A DNA stretch of 64,000 bases from Arthrobacter sp. SPG23 (GCF_000876655.1 NZ_JYCN01000022.1:248001-312000), one strand, 5' to 3'. Shown: positions 42,928-51,126, counted from the stretch's first letter. Numbers and translations are program-made. The notes: a model not told the origin generated them from the letters alone.

Positions 42928-42980
42928 GCGCGAACGGACACTTGAGGCCCGCTTGTGGGGCCTCAAGCGTCCGTTCGCGC
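42928..42980 (+). terminator. Long near-perfect palindrome after pfkA
   Basis: Arms of 23 nt (42928-42950 and 42958-42980) pair at 22 positions around the loop gcttgtg, 17 nt after the pfkA stop. It probably terminates pfkA. Its size and 7-nt loop resemble the palindrome after the aminotransferase gene. Confidence 0.75.
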
Positions 42981-43006
42981 TTCACTCCGCTGGGTAGGGT
43001 TGAGGC

Positions 43007-43765
43007 ATGACTCTCGACCCCGGTTCCGCAGACATCATCCAGCTCGCATGGGCCCGCCATCTGGGACTCGATGACGGAGCTTTTGCCGCGGCCCGGAAGC
43101 TCGACGCCGATGCGACCGCTTCAGGGGAGGGCTTGCCAGCCGCCGGTGCACGGATCACGCGGGCGGAGGAGGCCCGGAATTCAGTGGACTTTGTGCGTTT
43201 GTTCGGCACCTCTGCCCTCGTGGGACCCCAGTGGGCGATCGACGCGGCCGAGGGAATCCCGGACGAGGAACTCGCCCAGCACGTGACACTCCTGACCATT
43301 ACCCGGAAGCACGGCGGCCACGGCCAAGGGGCCGCCGCACTGTTCTTCGCCGACGACCTCCCCCTGCGGCAGCCGGCCGACGAGCTGACCGTCTCGCACG
43401 GGAACCCCGAGGCCATTGAGCTGGAAGGCATGTGCCCGCCGGACGATGTCAACGAGGTGGGATTGTCCGATCTGGAGCACCGGTTCACCATCCTGCGCGA
43501 CGACGACGGCCGCAAAGTCCCGGTGGCCTGTGGCGCCTACGGCGAGTGGGAAGGCATCCTCGCCCAGATGGGCGTCCTGGTGGATCCCGACTGGCGGCGG
43601 CGGGGACTGGGCTCCCTGGCTGCGTCCATCGCCGCCCATGAGGCACTCGCGGCGGGGCTCACCCTGCAGTGGCGCTCGGACGTCAGCAACAAGGGCTCAC
43701 TCGCAATCGCGCGCAGCCTCGGATTCTCAACCGGCGGCATCCACACCAGCGTGCTGCTGGGCTGA
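43007..43765 (+). CDS. GNAT acetyltransferase
   Basis: 252 residues. The C-terminal GNAT domain has the acetyl-CoA loop VLVDPDWRRRGLGSLAASIA (about residues 188-207) and the ending LQWRSDVSNKGSLAIARSLGF. The N-terminal ~100 residues are unlike common GNATs but include FGTSALVGPQWAID and HVTLLTITRKHGGHGQGAAAL. Substrate unknown. The ATG lies exactly 6 nt after TAGGGT, so the transcript is probably leaderless and has its own promoter separate from pfkA. Confidence 0.87.
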   Translation: MTLDPGSADIIQLAWARHLGLDDGAFAAARKLDADATASGEGLPAAGARITRAEEARNSVDFVRLFGTSALVGPQWAIDAAEGIPDEELAQHVTLLTITRKHGGHGQGAAALFFADDLPLRQPADELTVSHGNPEAIELEGMCPPDDVNEVGLSDLEHRFTILRDDDGRKVPVACGAYGEWEGILAQMGVLVDPDWRRRGLGSLAASIAAHEALAAGLTLQWRSDVSNKGSLAIARSLGFSTGGIHTSVLLG

Positions 43766-43788
43766 CCGGAATCAGCCCTGCGCACCTC

Positions 43789-45315
43789 TTAGGCGGACTT
43801 GGTCTGCGCTGCTTCGGCGTCGGCGTCGTTCGATGCGGGCACGCTGACGGCACCCCAGTTCTTAACCGGCTTGGGTTTGGCGAAGAACAGCGCCACGGCT
43901 GCGCCGAGCAGGATCACCGCCGCCGGCAGCATGATGGACTGGCCCATCGCCGTCGAGAAACCCTCGTGCAGTGCCTCCGGCAGTGTGCCGCCGAAGGCCA
44001 TGGGGCTGGCCTTGCCGGAACCGTCAGGTGCCGCCGGAAGCTCCGCCGCGAGCCGCGACTGGATGAGGACGGCAATAGCGGCGCTGCCCAGGACGGCGCC
44101 AATCTGTCGCGTGGTGTTGTAGACGCCCGAGCCGGCGCCGGCTTGGCGCGGCGGCAGGTTGCGGGTGGCTGTGGAGCTCAGCGGGGCCCAGATGCCCGCG
44201 TTCGCGAACCCCAGCACGGCACTGGGCAGGAGGAAAAGCCAGATCGGCGTGTCGGGGTGCATGAGGGAGGAGTTCCAGAAGAGCGCCACCGACATCAAGA
44301 CCAGGCCGGCCGCGGTGATGTATTTCGGGTTGACGCGGTCGATGATTTTTCCCACCACCGGGGCGAGGCCGCCGGAAATGAGCGCCATCGGGACCATCAT
44401 CAGCGCCGACTGCGTGGGGGTCAGACCGCGGACCACCTGATAGTAGAAGATCAGCGGGAGGCTGAAGGCCGTTACTGTGAAGCCGACGGTGGTGATGCCG
44501 ATGTTGGCCAGGGAGAAGTTGCGGTCCTTGAACAGCGACAGCGGGAGAAGGGGCTCGCCCTTGTTGAACCGCTGCCACAGCACGAAGCCCGCCAGGACCA
44601 CCAGGCCGGCGATGATCAGGCTCCAGACGGTGATGGGCCCTGTGATGGTGCCCCAGTTGTAGGTCTCACCTTCCTGGATGCCGAACACCAGCAGGAAGAG
44701 CCCGACGGCGCTGAGCAGCACGCCGGGGATGTCGAACTTGTGCGGGTGGGTGCTCAGTGTGGGGACAAAGCGCAGGGCCAGGATGAAGCCGACGATTCCC
44801 ACGGGGACGTTGATGAAGAAGATCCATTCCCAGCCGAGGCCGTCCACCAGCACGCCGCCCAGGATGGGCCCCACGAGGGTTGCGATACCCGCTGTGGCAC
44901 CCCAGATCCCCATTGCAGCGCCACGCCTGTCCGGCGGGAAGATCCGGGTGATGACAGCCATGGTCTGGGGCGTCATGATCGCGGCGCCAAATCCCTGGAC
45001 CACGCGGGCCAGGATGAGGGTCTGGACGTCCCCGGACAGCCCGCACCACAGGGATGCGAGCGTAAAGACCACCAGGCCCGTGAGGTAGAGCTTCTTAGGC
45101 CCGAACCGGTCGCCCAGCCTGCCGGTGATCAGCAGCGGCACGGCATAGGCCAGCAGGTACGCGCTGGTCACCCAGATGACGGAATTGATGTCCGCGTTCA
45201 GGCCTTCCATGATCCGCGGATTCGCCACCGAGACGATGGTGGTGTCGATCAGGATCATAAAGAAGCCGATCACCAGGGACCAAAGCGCCGGCCACGGCCT
45301 AGCTACGTTTTCCAT
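43789..45315 (-). CDS. DHA2-family (EmrB/QacA type) multidrug MFS exporter
   Basis: 508 residues, about 14 transmembrane helices. TM1 carries LVIGFFMILIDTTIVSVANP, the DHA2 motif D1; SAYLLAYAVPLLITGRLGDRFGPKKLY is motif A; GFGAAIMTPQTMAVITRIFP is motif C-like. The Asp in TM1 fits proton-coupled export of cationic or lipophilic drugs. ATG at 45315 is preceded by GAAGGA. It is the last gene of padR / small gene / exporter, so the exporter is probably PadR-controlled. Substrate unknown. Confidence 0.92.
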   Translation of the reverse strand: MENVARPWPALWSLVIGFFMILIDTTIVSVANPRIMEGLNADINSVIWVTSAYLLAYAVPLLITGRLGDRFGPKKLYLTGLVVFTLASLWCGLSGDVQTLILARVVQGFGAAIMTPQTMAVITRIFPPDRRGAAMGIWGATAGIATLVGPILGGVLVDGLGWEWIFFINVPVGIVGFILALRFVPTLSTHPHKFDIPGVLLSAVGLFLLVFGIQEGETYNWGTITGPITVWSLIIAGLVVLAGFVLWQRFNKGEPLLPLSLFKDRNFSLANIGITTVGFTVTAFSLPLIFYYQVVRGLTPTQSALMMVPMALISGGLAPVVGKIIDRVNPKYITAAGLVLMSVALFWNSSLMHPDTPIWLFLLPSAVLGFANAGIWAPLSSTATRNLPPRQAGAGSGVYNTTRQIGAVLGSAAIAVLIQSRLAAELPAAPDGSGKASPMAFGGTLPEALHEGFSTAMGQSIMLPAAVILLGAAVALFFAKPKPVKNWGAVSVPASNDADAEAAQTKSA

Positions 45316-45349
45316 GTGAATCCTTCGGGAGTGATTGTTGTGTGGTCCG

Positions 45350-45475
45350 CTACCACGGGAGTTCCCCGGAGCGGAGCTGGCCCTGCAGGCTGCGGATCCA
45401 GCCCATCTCGGACTGCAGCATGGTCTGTTGGTACTGGAGGTCAATCCAGTACTTGCGGGCCACGTCTTTCTCCAA
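45350..45475 (-). CDS. 41-residue small protein between padR and the exporter
   Basis: A short gene in a frame different from its neighbours, with an excellent AAGGTGAGG site 8 nt before a TTG start (45475), and 10 nt after the padR stop. It encodes a soluble, Gln-rich, probably helical peptide: MEKDVARKYWIDLQYQQTML then QSEMGWIRSLQGQLRSGELPW. No membrane segment. Its place in a PadR-exporter operon suggests an accessory or regulatory role. I recall similar short proteins next to PadR genes, but cannot cite a name. Confidence 0.72.
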   Translation of the reverse strand: MEKDVARKYWIDLQYQQTMLQSEMGWIRSLQGQLRSGELPW

Positions 45476-45485
45476 GACGGCAGCC

Positions 45486-45914
45486 TCACCTTTTTGTCAG
45501 GAACTCCAACTGCTCCTGCAGCAGCAGCAGGCGGCGGTCCAGGAGGTCCAGGACGACGGCGGCGGGCAGGTTGTAGGCCTCGGCCACAGCCAGCGGGAAT
45601 GACGGATATTCGTTGACCGGTTCCGCGAGCATGTCCTGCAGCCGTTCCGTCAAGGCCTCCCGGCCGGCGGGCGTGATCCGGTACGTGGTCCGTTCCGGCC
45701 GGTTGCCCTCCCGGTCCGTCCCGGCAGTTTCCACGAGGCCGCGCTCCTCGAGCCGGCCGACGGCGTGATACAGCGTTCCGGGGCGCACCTTGACGAGCCG
45801 GTCTTCATGCCTGGCCATCAGGAGCTGGTACATCTCGTACGGATGCATCGGCTCTTCAACCAGCAATGAGAGCGCGGAGATGCCGAGCGGCGTTAAGGGG
45901 GCGGACCGGGGCAT
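45486..45914 (-). CDS. PadR-family transcriptional regulator
   Basis: 142 residues. Winged-helix domain: LTPLGISALSLLVEEPMHPY, EMYQLLMARHEDRLVKVRPG and TLYHAVGRLEERGLVE, followed by a C-terminal dimerisation helix region (LDRRLLLLQEQLEFLTKR). PadR proteins repress their own operons and respond to phenolics or drugs by dissociating. ATG at 45914 is chosen because PRSAPLTPLG begins the domain; a longer frame upstream lacks similarity. Two palindromes lie 57-94 bp upstream. Confidence 0.92.
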   Translation of the reverse strand: MPRSAPLTPLGISALSLLVEEPMHPYEMYQLLMARHEDRLVKVRPGTLYHAVGRLEERGLVETAGTDREGNRPERTTYRITPAGREALTERLQDMLAEPVNEYPSFPLAVAEAYNLPAAVVLDLLDRRLLLLQEQLEFLTKR

Positions 45915-45970
45915 TGTTCGGGCACCCCTGCTTCCTGACGACTGGTTCCTCCGCAGCCGTGTCCCCACGT

Positions 45971-46007
45971 GCGGAATTATTCCGCTTCAACTATTCCACA
46001 TGGAATA
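45971..46007 (-). promoter_or_regulatory. Two operator-like palindromes upstream of padR
   Basis: gcggaat-t-attccgc (45971-45985) and tattcca-ca-tggaata (45992-46007) are adjacent palindromes sharing GGAAT/ATTCC half-sites. On the minus strand TTGCAC, 17 bp, AATAGT would form a promoter whose spacer contains the second palindrome. Good candidates for PadR autoregulation of the operon. Confidence 0.6.
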
Positions 46008-46021
46008 TTAGGGTGCAAGAA

Positions 46022-46049
46022 AGCCCGCGGATCCAGGGATCCGCGGGCT
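46022..46049 (-). terminator. Terminator after the ankyrin gene
   Basis: A perfect 13-bp stem (agcccgcggatcc with its complement, loop 2 nt) lies 23 nt after the stop, followed on the minus strand by TTCTTGC. Confidence 0.75.
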
Positions 46050-46072
46050 CCCCCGCACAGGTGCCGGGGGTG

Positions 46073-46480
46073 TCAGCCCATCAGTGCCTGGATGTCGGTC
46101 CGGGCGAACATTTCCGCCGCTGCGCGCGCTGAAGGCGTTCCGGCATCCGGGTCCGCCCCGGCCCCCAGGAGCGCCTCGGCGACGTCCGTGTAGCCCTTGA
46201 ATGCCGCGCCGGCGAGCGGCGTCTGGCCCCGGTCGTTGACAGAGTTGGCGTCGGCGCCGTGCTGCAGGAGCAGCCGCACCGCCGGGGCGTGTCCGTGGTA
46301 TGCCGCCAGCATCAGCAGGGAGTCCCCGGCCGCATTGGTCATGTTGGCCGGGGCGCCTGCCTCGAGGTAGCTGCCCAGCAGAGCGGCGTCACCTTGGCGT
46401 GCCGCGTCAAAGAGTGCGTGGGCCAGGGCCAGGGTTTCGTCGTCGGGTCCAGCGGTGCTGTTCGCTGCGTTATCGGTCAT
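46073..46480 (-). CDS. Ankyrin-repeat protein
   Basis: 135 residues with about three ankyrin repeats: AARQGDAALLGSYLEAGAPA, NAAGDSLLMLAAYHGHAPAV and DRGQTPLAGAAFKGYTDVAE with the typical GADxNxx turns (HGADANSV, GADPDA). A protein-protein interaction module without catalytic domain; no export signal. It overlaps the upstream ygfZ gene by 4 nt (ATGA), so the two are co-translated and may work together. Confidence 0.92.
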   Translation of the reverse strand: MTDNAANSTAGPDDETLALAHALFDAARQGDAALLGSYLEAGAPANMTNAAGDSLLMLAAYHGHAPAVRLLLQHGADANSVNDRGQTPLAGAAFKGYTDVAEALLGAGADPDAGTPSARAAAEMFARTDIQALMG

Positions 46481-47562
46481 CGGTGCGTTCCCTTCAGGAA
46501 TCCGGTCTGGCGCCCCACCACCTGGCCGGCGTCGGGAGCCACAATGACTTCCTGCGCGGCCGTGTATGGTTCGTCGCCGTCTACGACCGTCAGTATTTCA
46601 TCCGGAGAGACTGAACGCTTTATGACTGCGAGTGCCACGGGACCCATTTCGTAGTGCTGCACCACGGAGGTCACCGTTCCTACCTTGCGCTCCCCCAGGC
46701 GTACTTCGCTGCCCACGGCGGGAAGGGTGTGCTGCGAGCCGTCCAGCTGGAGGAAGACGAGCCGGCGCGGCGGATGCCCCAGGTTGTGCACGCGGGCGAT
46801 CGTCTCCTGGCCCTTGTAGCACCCTTTTGCCAGGTGCACCGCGGTGCGCAGGAGGTCCAGCTCATGCGGAATGGTCTTGTCGTCGGTCTCGGCTCCGAGA
46901 CGGGGGCGCCAGGCGGCGATGCGCAGCGCTTCCGAGGCCCAGACGCCGGCCAGCGGCCGGTCGCCCACGGTGGCTTCGAGTCCGGCAGCCGGCACCAGGT
47001 ATTCAAACCAAGGCCGCTCCATGCCCGGGTGGGCATCCTCCCCGACAACCGAGTAGGCGTAGCCGCCGGCGCCCACGTGCGGCCAGGGGTCTTCCCACAC
47101 TTTCAGGCCGGCCCACTCCTCCACCCGCCGCGTGGATCCGAGGACCGCCCAGTCGTCGGAGACGTCCGCGATTTCAACGCGGAGCATGAACTTCATCCGG
47201 TTCAGCCACTCCGCCAGCGGCGCCGCCTCGGCGGCCTCCACAATCAGCCAGGTGGTCCCGCCGTCGTCAATCACCCGCGCGTCGAACTCAATGCGGCCCT
47301 GGACGCTGAGCAGCAGCAGTTCGCTGGACTCCCCCGGTGCAAGGTTGGTGACCTGCTGGGAGGAGAGGGTGTTGAGCCAGCTCAAGCGGTCCGGACCGGT
47401 CACGGTCACCACGCCCCGGTGGGAAAGGTCGACGACGGCGGTGCCGGCTGCCAGTGCGCGCTGCTCACGCAGCGGCTCACCGTAGTGCGACGCGACTCCG
47501 GCGTCAGCGCCGCCGGCCTCGACGGCGCCCGGGCGCGACAACAGGGGGCTCTTGATAGTCAT
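46477..47562 (-). CDS. ygfZ: Tetrahydrofolate-binding iron-sulfur maintenance protein YgfZ
   Basis: 361 residues, GcvT-like fold. The YgfZ signature KGCYKGQETIARVHNLGHPP (Cys about residue 251) is intact, and the N-terminal part has VDLSHRGVVTVTGPDRLSWL and LLLSVQGRIEFDARV. YgfZ uses folate to support repair or assembly of Fe-S enzymes. It overlaps the ankyrin gene downstream. Confidence 0.93.
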   Translation of the reverse strand: MTIKSPLLSRPGAVEAGGADAGVASHYGEPLREQRALAAGTAVVDLSHRGVVTVTGPDRLSWLNTLSSQQVTNLAPGESSELLLLSVQGRIEFDARVIDDGGTTWLIVEAAEAAPLAEWLNRMKFMLRVEIADVSDDWAVLGSTRRVEEWAGLKVWEDPWPHVGAGGYAYSVVGEDAHPGMERPWFEYLVPAAGLEATVGDRPLAGVWASEALRIAAWRPRLGAETDDKTIPHELDLLRTAVHLAKGCYKGQETIARVHNLGHPPRRLVFLQLDGSQHTLPAVGSEVRLGERKVGTVTSVVQHYEMGPVALAVIKRSVSPDEILTVVDGDEPYTAAQEVIVAPDAGQVVGRQTGFLKGTHR

Positions 47563-47639
47563 ATGAAGGGAACATCCTTAGCTGGGCAGGTATTCCGGCG
47601 TCGGCAAGGCCGGCCGCCGGCGGTGCTGTTGGTTCGGTC

Positions 47640-48374
47640 TCAGCGGTACTCAGGGTTCTCGAAGTCGAACCGCGTGCCCGCTTTCCATTCCTCCGGCAGG
47701 TTGCCGTACGCGGGGATCCCGCCGGCGTCCTTCAGGATCCGGGCCAAGTGCAGGAGGTTCCACGTCATGAACGTGGTGTTGCGGTTGGTGAAGTCGCTCT
47801 CCGGACCTCCGGAGCCTTCGTCGAGGTAACTCGGACCGGGACCCACCGGGCCGATCCAGCCGGCGTCGGCCTGCGGGGGAATGGTGAAACCGATGTGCTG
47901 GAGGCTGTAAAGGACGTTCATCGAACAGTGCTTGATGCCGTCCTCGTTGCCGGTAATCAGGCAGCCGCCCACCTTGGGGTAGAAGGCCCACTGGCCTTTG
48001 CCGTTCAGTTCCCCGGAATGCGCGTACAGCCGTTCGATCAGTTTCTTCGTCTGGGAGGAATTGTCGCCCAGCCAGATGGGACCGGCCACCACCACGATGT
48101 CCGCTTCCTTCACCGCCGGGTACAGTTCAGGCCATTCGTCGGTTGCCCAGCCGTGCTCGCGCATGTCCGGGTACACCCCGCTGGCGATGTCGTGGTCCAC
48201 GGTCCGGATCACCCGGGTGGTGACGCCCTGCTTCTCCATGATCAGCCGGCTGACCTCAATCAGGCCTTCCGTGTTGCTGGTTTCCGGAGACTTCTTCAGG
48301 GTCCCGTTGAAGAATACGGCTTTCAGATCGCCATAGCTGGCATTCTGCCCCTGGTTCGGCTGCTGGCTGTTCAC
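47640..48374 (-). CDS. Flavodoxin-fold NAD(P)H-dependent oxidoreductase
   Basis: 244 residues. FMN-binding flavodoxin fold: AVFFNGTLKKSPETSNTEGL (phosphate loop), VVVAGPIWLGDNSSQTKKLI and WAFYPKVGGCLITGNEDGIK. Probably reduces quinones or flavins. GTG at 48374 is selected because GGGAGCAGG precedes it and the first ~30 residues (Gln/Asn-rich) lack domain sequence. It stands alone between ygfZ and the nitrobindin gene. Confidence 0.85.
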   Translation of the reverse strand: MNSQQPNQGQNASYGDLKAVFFNGTLKKSPETSNTEGLIEVSRLIMEKQGVTTRVIRTVDHDIASGVYPDMREHGWATDEWPELYPAVKEADIVVVAGPIWLGDNSSQTKKLIERLYAHSGELNGKGQWAFYPKVGGCLITGNEDGIKHCSMNVLYSLQHIGFTIPPQADAGWIGPVGPGPSYLDEGSGGPESDFTNRNTTFMTWNLLHLARILKDAGGIPAYGNLPEEWKAGTRFDFENPEYR

Positions 48375-48453
48375 GGTCCTGCTCCCTGCGCTCGTTGCGG
48401 ACAACAAATATCAGTGAGGCCTGCCGGCCGGGCTGCCAGGCCCGCCAACCTAG

Positions 48454-48495
48454 GAAGCTTTGACTAGGAAGCCTTGCTCAGGAAGCTTTGCTCAG
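48454..48495. repeat. Three 14-bp tandem repeats across the nitrobindin stop codon
   Basis: gaagctttgactag, gaagccttgctcag and gaagctttgctcag lie head to tail. The nitrobindin stop (48480-48478) is inside the array. As 14 is not a multiple of three, copy-number change would alter the C-terminal residues of that protein. Confidence 0.85.
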
Positions 48496-49092
48496 GATGG
48501 CCGAAGCGTGGGCTTCCAGTCCGCCGCCCGGCATAGAGCCCGTTCCCTTGGCAACGTCCCACCGCCACAGCAGCTTTCCGTCCACCAGGCCGAATATCCG
48601 GGTTGCCGCCGTGTACTCCTTGGAGTGGCTCCCGCGCATGACCATGTCGGTGCTCAGCTGGATCTGGGGCCCTTTGATCTGGCCGTAGTAGAGCTCCGAG
48701 ATCCCGCCGGGGTGCGAAATGGAAACGGAGATGTCGAAACCGCCGTCGCTGTTGCGCAGCGCTTCGACTTCGTCGGCGCTTTTCAGCACGGGGACGATGT
48801 CGGCCGGAATCAGGCCCGGGCCGCCGTCTTCCTCCCGCTGCTTCCGCTCCAGAGCCCAGAATCCGGTCTCAACCGTCAGCGGCCGCAGCTTGGTGCCGTC
48901 GTCGTCGGTAAGCCAGCTCTCGGCACGGTACTGGAGGTACGGCAGGCCGTTGTGCGTGAAGGATACGTGCTGGAAGAAATGCTCGGAATCCTCTTCGCCG
49001 GCCCCCAGCCGTCCGCTGCCCTCCCACTCACCAATGAGCCAGGACAGCGGGACGAGCTCGGGAGTGAGGTCTGTAGGAATTTCAATCGGCAC
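48478..49092 (-). CDS. Nitrobindin-family heme protein (FABP-like, DUF1794)
   Basis: 204 residues. The heme-pocket motif WLIGEWEGSGRL (residues ~18-29) is the nitrobindin GxWxGxG signature, followed by a 10-strand barrel pattern (FWALERKQ, STDMVMRGSHSKEYTAATRI). The C-terminal LEAHASAILSK contains the likely proximal histidine. Family members isomerise peroxynitrite and bind NO. GTG at 49092 is chosen because GGAGG sits 7 nt upstream; an upstream TTG would place that site inside the gene. The last residues are encoded in a 14-bp repeat array. Confidence 0.87.
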   Translation of the reverse strand: MPIEIPTDLTPELVPLSWLIGEWEGSGRLGAGEEDSEHFFQHVSFTHNGLPYLQYRAESWLTDDDGTKLRPLTVETGFWALERKQREEDGGPGLIPADIVPVLKSADEVEALRNSDGGFDISVSISHPGGISELYYGQIKGPQIQLSTDMVMRGSHSKEYTAATRIFGLVDGKLLWRWDVAKGTGSMPGGGLEAHASAILSKAS

Positions 49093-49130
49093 AGTAACTA
49101 CCTCCGCAGACAACTAGCTCTGGACTGGTA

Positions 49131-49244
49131 TTACTTCTGGCCCTTGAAGAGGCGGTAAACCACGAAACCAGCGAACCATGCCATGGAGAGGCTGGCGATG
49201 CCAAGCAGGACAAGGAAGAAAATCTCAAATGCAAGTACGGACAT
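49131..49244 (-). CDS. 37-residue single-pass membrane microprotein
   Basis: A short gene with TTAGGAtgg ahead of ATG (49244). MSVLAFEIFFLVLLGIASLS begins a transmembrane helix that continues through MAWFAGFVVYRLF, ending in the basic KGQK. It lies 38 nt upstream of the nitrobindin start and 17 nt downstream of the permease-like gene, so it is probably co-transcribed with both. No function can be assigned. Confidence 0.72.
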   Translation of the reverse strand: MSVLAFEIFFLVLLGIASLSMAWFAGFVVYRLFKGQK

Positions 49245-49261
49245 GATGCCATCCTAACGCG

Positions 49262-49996
49262 TTAGTAGATGAGTAGTTTGTCTATGAAGTAAGCGAGCGA
49301 ACCCACCGCGGCCACGGGCGCGAGGCCCATGCCCAGGGCGGCTGGAAAGTTAATCCGGTCCCCGCGGAGTATAACCAGTCTGCGCAGGCTGACCAGAACC
49401 GCACCCACCGCAATGCCCACTACAGCGGCGGGTATTACGGCGATGTTGGAGAAGATCAGGCCCGCCAGCGGAGCGGTGAGGCCGGCCAGCACAATGCCCA
49501 GCGGCGCCACGATCCGGTCCGGCCAGCGAATGAGGCCGGCCAGCAGGGCAAAGGCGGCACTGATGCCGGCCACGAGTAACATTTCCTTGACCCCGTTGAA
49601 CCGTGAAGCGGCAATCCACCCGGCACCCAGGCAGGACAGCAGCACGCCGGCGCTCGAACCCAGCGTGGACTCCAGCCGCTGCGCCTGGCCCGTGCCGCGG
49701 AGCAGCTGCATCAGGAACACAGCCATCACGCCTGCCGCGATAAACGCCGGGGTCCAGTCGAGGAAGCCGGGCGCCGGGACGTAGGTGGCAGCCACGGCCG
49801 AACCCGCCCCGGGCAGTCCGATGATGGCGGCGAGAGTCTTCTTGGCAGGAATGTCCAGGAAGTGCGGCCAGCCTACTCCCACGGCCAGCGCAACGAGTAT
49901 GGCCACACCAAGCAGCACTTCAGGCGAGGTGTACGCGCCGCCGATGAAGACAGCAAGCCCGGCCAGCCCAATGGTTCCGATGGTCCACGGCTTCAC
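49262..49996 (-). CDS. Polytopic membrane protein of unknown function
   Basis: 244 residues with seven or eight hydrophobic helices from the very N-terminus (WTIGTIGLAGLAVFIGGAYT) to the C-terminus. No charged transport motif and no extracytoplasmic domain. The loop KKTLAAIIGLPGAGSAVAAT is Gly-rich but not a P-loop. Probably first of an operon with the 37-residue microprotein and the nitrobindin gene. Confidence 0.85.
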   Translation of the reverse strand: MKPWTIGTIGLAGLAVFIGGAYTSPEVLLGVAILVALAVGVGWPHFLDIPAKKTLAAIIGLPGAGSAVAATYVPAPGFLDWTPAFIAAGVMAVFLMQLLRGTGQAQRLESTLGSSAGVLLSCLGAGWIAASRFNGVKEMLLVAGISAAFALLAGLIRWPDRIVAPLGIVLAGLTAPLAGLIFSNIAVIPAAVVGIAVGAVLVSLRRLVILRGDRINFPAALGMGLAPVAAVGSLAYFIDKLLIY

Positions 49997-50272
49997 TGTT
50001 TACCCGCGCTCACTCTCTGCTGACGTCTTCTTCGCTCGGTCCAATCCTGCCTTATGTGACCTGCTTATGTCGCAAAACGCGAACTGAAACGGGCCGGATC
50101 AGTGTCTGTTAAGGGGCAATTGGGTATACTCAAAGCTCAGCTACGCTTCCTTCGGAGGATGCGGGCCCGGCCGGAATTTCGGCTGGCCACGACCGACGCG
50201 GGCAGCCAGTACCGGCCGGTGAGAGCCCGGTTCAGACGCCCAATGATGCGCGGACAGCCCCTTGGAGGAACA

Positions 50273-50971
50273 ATGTCGCACATCCTGCTACTGACGAACA
50301 GCACCGGATCATCGGTGGACATTTTGCCTGCCCTGGAATTGCTGAACCACCGCGTCCATATCCTCCCCGCCGAGCCCACCGCCCTGCTGGAAACCGACCC
50401 CTGCGACGTCGTCCTGCTGGACGCACGCAAGGACCTGGTCGGCGCGCGGTCCCTCACCCAGTTGCTCAAGGCCACGGGGCTCAGCGCACCTTTGATGCTG
50501 ATCCTCACCGAAGGCGGCATGGCGGCCGTCTCCTCAGCATGGGCCGTAGATGACATCCTGCTGGACTCAGCGGGTCCGGCCGAAGTCGAAGCCAGGATCC
50601 GGCTCTCTGTCGCGCGTGCCGTGCCGGAGAAAGAGGACCTTCCCACCGAGATCCGCGCCGCCGGCGTCGTCATCGACGAAGCAAGCTACACGGCCAGGGT
50701 CAACGGCGCGCCCCTCAACCTGACGTTCAAGGAATTCGAACTCCTGAAATATCTGGCGCAGCACCCCGGCCGGGTGTTCACCCGGCAGCAGCTCCTCACC
50801 GAGGTGTGGGGCTACGACTACTACGGCGGCACCCGCACGGTTGACGTCCACGTCCGGCGGCTGCGCGCCAAGCTTGGCGCCGACCACGAAAACCTGATCA
50901 GCACCGTGCGCAACGTCGGCTACCGGCTGACCCTGGTGCGGCAGCCCGAAGAGGAGCTGACGGAGGCCTAG
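50273..50971 (+). CDS. glnR: GlnR-type orphan response regulator
   Basis: 232 residues: an atypical receiver domain ([20 protein letters not shown], Asp in [30 protein letters not shown]) and an OmpR winged helix ([40 protein letters not shown]). The order of motifs matches actinobacterial GlnR, the master nitrogen regulator, which needs no kinase partner, and no kinase gene is adjacent. ATG at 50273 has a TTGGAGGAA site. A TATACT -10 at 50124 gives a ~137-nt leader. Confidence 0.85.
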   Translation: MSHILLLTNSTGSSVDILPALELLNHRVHILPAEPTALLETDPCDVVLLDARKDLVGARSLTQLLKATGLSAPLMLILTEGGMAAVSSAWAVDDILLDSAGPAEVEARIRLSVARAVPEKEDLPTEIRAAGVVIDEASYTARVNGAPLNLTFKEFELLKYLAQHPGRVFTRQQLLTEVWGYDYYGGTRTVDVHVRRLRAKLGADHENLISTVRNVGYRLTLVRQPEEELTEA

Positions 50972-51019
50972 CCTTCCGCGCCGCCCGGTCGGACCAGCCG
51001 CCCCGGAACTCAAATAACG

Positions 51020-51052
51020 AAGAAGCCCCGGACCATTGGTCCGGGGCTTCTT
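51020..51052. terminator. Bidirectional terminator after glnR
   Basis: A perfect 16-bp stem (aagaagccccggacca with its complement, single-base loop t) lies 48 nt after the glnR stop. It is A/T-closed on both sides, so it can act in both directions. Confidence 0.85.
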
Positions 51053-51074
51053 CGTTGGCTTCTTAGGCCTGCAG

Positions 51075-51126
51075 TGGAGGACATACGGGTCGAACGTATC
51101 GAGGCCACCCCAGTGGTGGATCCCCC
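51075..51126 (-). other. Compact tRNA-like fold upstream of mshD (speculative)
   Basis: On the minus strand a 7-bp acceptor-like stem (GGGGGAT with GTCCTCC, two G-U pairs, then A) encloses a small hairpin ccacc-actgg-ggtgg, a 5-nt linker, and a T-arm ATACG-TTCGACC-CGTAT with the canonical TTCGA loop. No D-arm and no proper anticodon loop. It lies between the bidirectional terminator and mshD. It could be a degenerate tRNA, a tRNA-like regulatory RNA or chance. Confidence 0.25.

Noticed and set aside
51075-51126. Calling the tRNA-like fold a real tRNA
   Set aside because: No D-arm, the hairpin loop lacks a U33-type anticodon loop and two acceptor pairs are G-U; kept only as a speculative structure.
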